DNA of 64,000 nt, from NCBI GenBank assembly GCA_030432655.1, contig JAUILA010000010.1, positions 62,001 through 126,000 of the forward strand, written 5' to 3'. Positions 62,632 to 64,000 of this stretch are shown piece after piece. Positions within the stretch are counted from its first letter, which is position 1. Each line of letters opens with the position of its first letter. A model generated the notes under the pieces. That model was given only the letters and a program-made list of their open reading frames with translations. It was not told the DNA's origin and searched no databases. The stretch comes from Bacteroidia bacterium (GTDB taxonomy: Bacteria > Bacteroidota > Bacteroidia > Cytophagales > Cyclobacteriaceae). The position numbers were made by a program, and so were the translations under genes.

Positions 62632-63752
62632 TTAACAACTACTTGATTTATAACTTCAATTATCTGCGGACAGATTTTATCCGGAGTGAATTCAGAAAAT
62701 AATTCTTTTGCATGGATTCCGTCGTTAGCAATTTTTCCAGGATCTGAGGCATAATCATGAAGTCTGTCAGTCAAGTCAATCAAATCCAGGTAAGGGACGA
62801 CATGGCCTCCTCCTTGTTTTACTATTTCTTCTGTACCTGTAACTCCTTTAAAGCATATAATTGGTTTTCCCAGTTGACCCGCTTCAATGCAAACCAATGG
62901 AAAAGGATCTTCTCTGGAAGTCATTAAAAATACATCAAACCGGTTAAAATGGTCAATGGGATTATCGACCATTTCAATTATTTCTATTAAATCAGACACA
63001 CCTGCCTTATCTACCTCTTGCTGTGCGTCCCGCAAAGACTTTCCCGCACCGCCAACCCAGCGAAACAGAACCTTTTGGACAGGGAATCTCTTCTTGAATA
63101 AAATTGCGGTCTGGATAAATATATCAATTCCTTTTCGGTAGCTAAGACTACCTGAACCTCCTATTATTATTTCATCATCAGGTCCCTTTTGACTGTTTAT
63201 TGATGTTTTTGCTGTGGAAAATTCGTATATGACCTTTATCCTGCTCGATGGGATTTGGTGATTTTTTTCTAAATTCTCTTTAACCAGGTTAGATGCCGCA
63301 ATGAATAAATCCACACGTGGGCTCAGGATGTCAAAATCCGGAACTCTGTCTTTTATTACAGATTCCAATTCGTGTACATGTAAAACTAATGGACAATCCA
63401 GTTTCTGCTTAAGTTCGATCGACATTTTCATGGATGCGACTGAGTTCGCATAAACAAGATCATATCCGATTGCTTCCAGGTCATTAAAAAGTTGATCTTC
63501 CACAAGACTCTTTGAGTCTTTTTTGATTGAAACGTGGGGTAAAAACCTGAAACGGGAATGTTTCTTTCTCCTTGGTAATGTATATGTACGGTCAGAAACT
63601 GTTTCAAATTCTTCCACAAGTTGTCCCTCCCCTAACAGCAAAGTATGAAACAATATATCCTTCTTATTCTCCTTTATCCATCTTATGAGATGAAGCAAAA
63701 GTTTTTGTGCCCCTGCAGGATAAGCGTCATGTGAAATAAATAGGATGTTCAT
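62628..63752 (-). CDS. Glycosyltransferase family 4
   Basis: 374 residues. MNILFISHDAYPAGAQKLLL opens it with the A-G-A-Q loop. YDLVYANSVASMKMSIEL, IIIGGSGSLSYRKGIDIFIQ, LIEIIEMVDNPIDHFNRFD and MTSREDPFPLVCIEAGQLG, with Glu residues at both ends of E-x7-E, complete the GT-B fold. It starts with ATG in ATGA, overlapping the truncated gene upstream by 4 bases. Sugar specificity unknown. Confidence 0.92.
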   Translation of the reverse strand: MNILFISHDAYPAGAQKLLLHLIRWIKENKKDILFHTLLLGEGQLVEEFETVSDRTYTLPRRKKHSRFRFLPHVSIKKDSKSLVEDQLFNDLEAIGYDLVYANSVASMKMSIELKQKLDCPLVLHVHELESVIKDRVPDFDILSPRVDLFIAASNLVKENLEKNHQIPSSRIKVIYEFSTAKTSINSQKGPDDEIIIGGSGSLSYRKGIDIFIQTAILFKKRFPVQKVLFRWVGGAGKSLRDAQQEVDKAGVSDLIEIIEMVDNPIDHFNRFDVFLMTSREDPFPLVCIEAGQLGKPIICFKGVTGTEEIVKQGGGHVVPYLDLIDLTDRLHDYASDPGKIANDGIHAKELFSEFTPDKICPQIIEVINQVVVK

Positions 63753-64000
63753 ATCCTGATTTTTTTTCTTGACCTCCTTCCAATTTCCGTTATAATTCTC
63801 TTAAGCATTTTCGACAATGCACTTAAAGAATAATTCTTTAATTTGAGATCTTGATAAGCTCGATATTCAAATAAGAAATTTAGAGGGTATTTCCCTGTCC
63901 TTTCATCATTTCTGACTTGACTTAGGAATAAATCCGCTGCAAGCTGTTCACCTTTTAGATTCAATTTATTCTTCTCCTTCAAAAAAAATGACAGTTCATG
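63749..64000 (-). CDS. 3' end of a gene running past the right edge, not identified
   Basis: The last 83 residues are visible; the frame is open to base 64000, so the N-terminus lies outside. The chain is basic and helical (GEQLAADLFLSQVRNDERTG, KMLKRIITEIGRRSRKKIRI), resembling the C-terminal tails of the other glycosyltransferases and sulfotransferases here, but no motif identifies it. Its stop overlaps the GT4 start (ATGA), so it belongs to the same operon. A TTG at 63982 could be mistaken for a start, but nothing supports a gene beginning there. Confidence 0.7.
   Translation of the reverse strand, partial: HELSFFLKEKNKLNLKGEQLAADLFLSQVRNDERTGKYPLNFLFEYRAYQDLKLKNYSLSALSKMLKRIITEIGRRSRKKIRI

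Noticed and set aside
1-64000. CRISPR arrays, IS transposases, prophage or plasmid genes
   Set aside because: Looked for regularly spaced repeats and typical proteins; only small dispersed repeats were found, and the repeated motifs inside the ELWxxDGT and MORN genes are coding repeats.

Overview
The window comes from a Bacteroidota chromosome, probably a Cytophagales-like marine or soil bacterium. The evidence is three proteins ending in type IX secretion (T9SS) sorting domains, an XrtF-type exosortase with its partner, a DUF6089 barrel, ELWxxDGT repeats, few clear Shine-Dalgarno sites, and TAnnTTTG-like -7 elements. The lineage is inferred from gene content. No transposase, phage gene, rRNA or CRISPR array was seen.

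Region 1 (1-20.8 kb) is core metabolism on mixed strands. It holds a truncated FAD-dependent dehydrogenase, a MORN/YwqK-repeat protein, tryptophan 2,3-dioxygenase divergent from glutaryl-CoA dehydrogenase, a DUF1573 protein, trpS, 4-hydroxyphenylpyruvate dioxygenase, a phosphohexomutase, mtaB, a LolD-type ATPase and sucC. A tRNA-Arg(TCG) lies beside a broken 5' copy of itself. A small membrane protein, a DUF6089 barrel, and a GH127 lipoprotein with an SSS symporter follow. Aromatic amino acid catabolism is a theme: Trp via TDO, Tyr via HPPD, and glutaryl-CoA via GCDH.

Region 2 (20.9-38.6 kb) starts a long, almost entirely minus-strand surface-polysaccharide locus. It contains a PglF/WbpM-like dehydratase, a PglE-like aminotransferase and two PglD-like acetyltransferases, which together look like a pathway to a bacillosamine-type acetamido sugar. 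Among them sit XrtF, its associated membrane protein, and a 64-residue protein with a signal peptide and a PID-CTERM-like tail, a candidate XrtF substrate. Two paralogous giant T9SS substrates flank the exosortase operon and an ELWxxDGT T9SS protein follows.

Region 3 (38.6-64 kb) is the assembly part: a PglC-like initiating sugar-phosphate transferase, a Wzx-like flippase, a Wzy-like polymerase candidate, six GT4 and two GT2 glycosyltransferases, a GT2+GT4-like fusion, a WbsX protein, two polysaccharide deacetylases, a GNAT acetyltransferase, a methyltransferase and six distinct sulfotransferases. Most genes overlap by 1, 4 or 13-14 bases. The simplest reading is a Wzx/Wzy-type locus for a sulfated exopolysaccharide or capsule physically linked to an exosortase sorting system. 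The cluster continues past the right edge; no Wzc/Wza-type export gene and no PAPS-forming gene lies inside the window.
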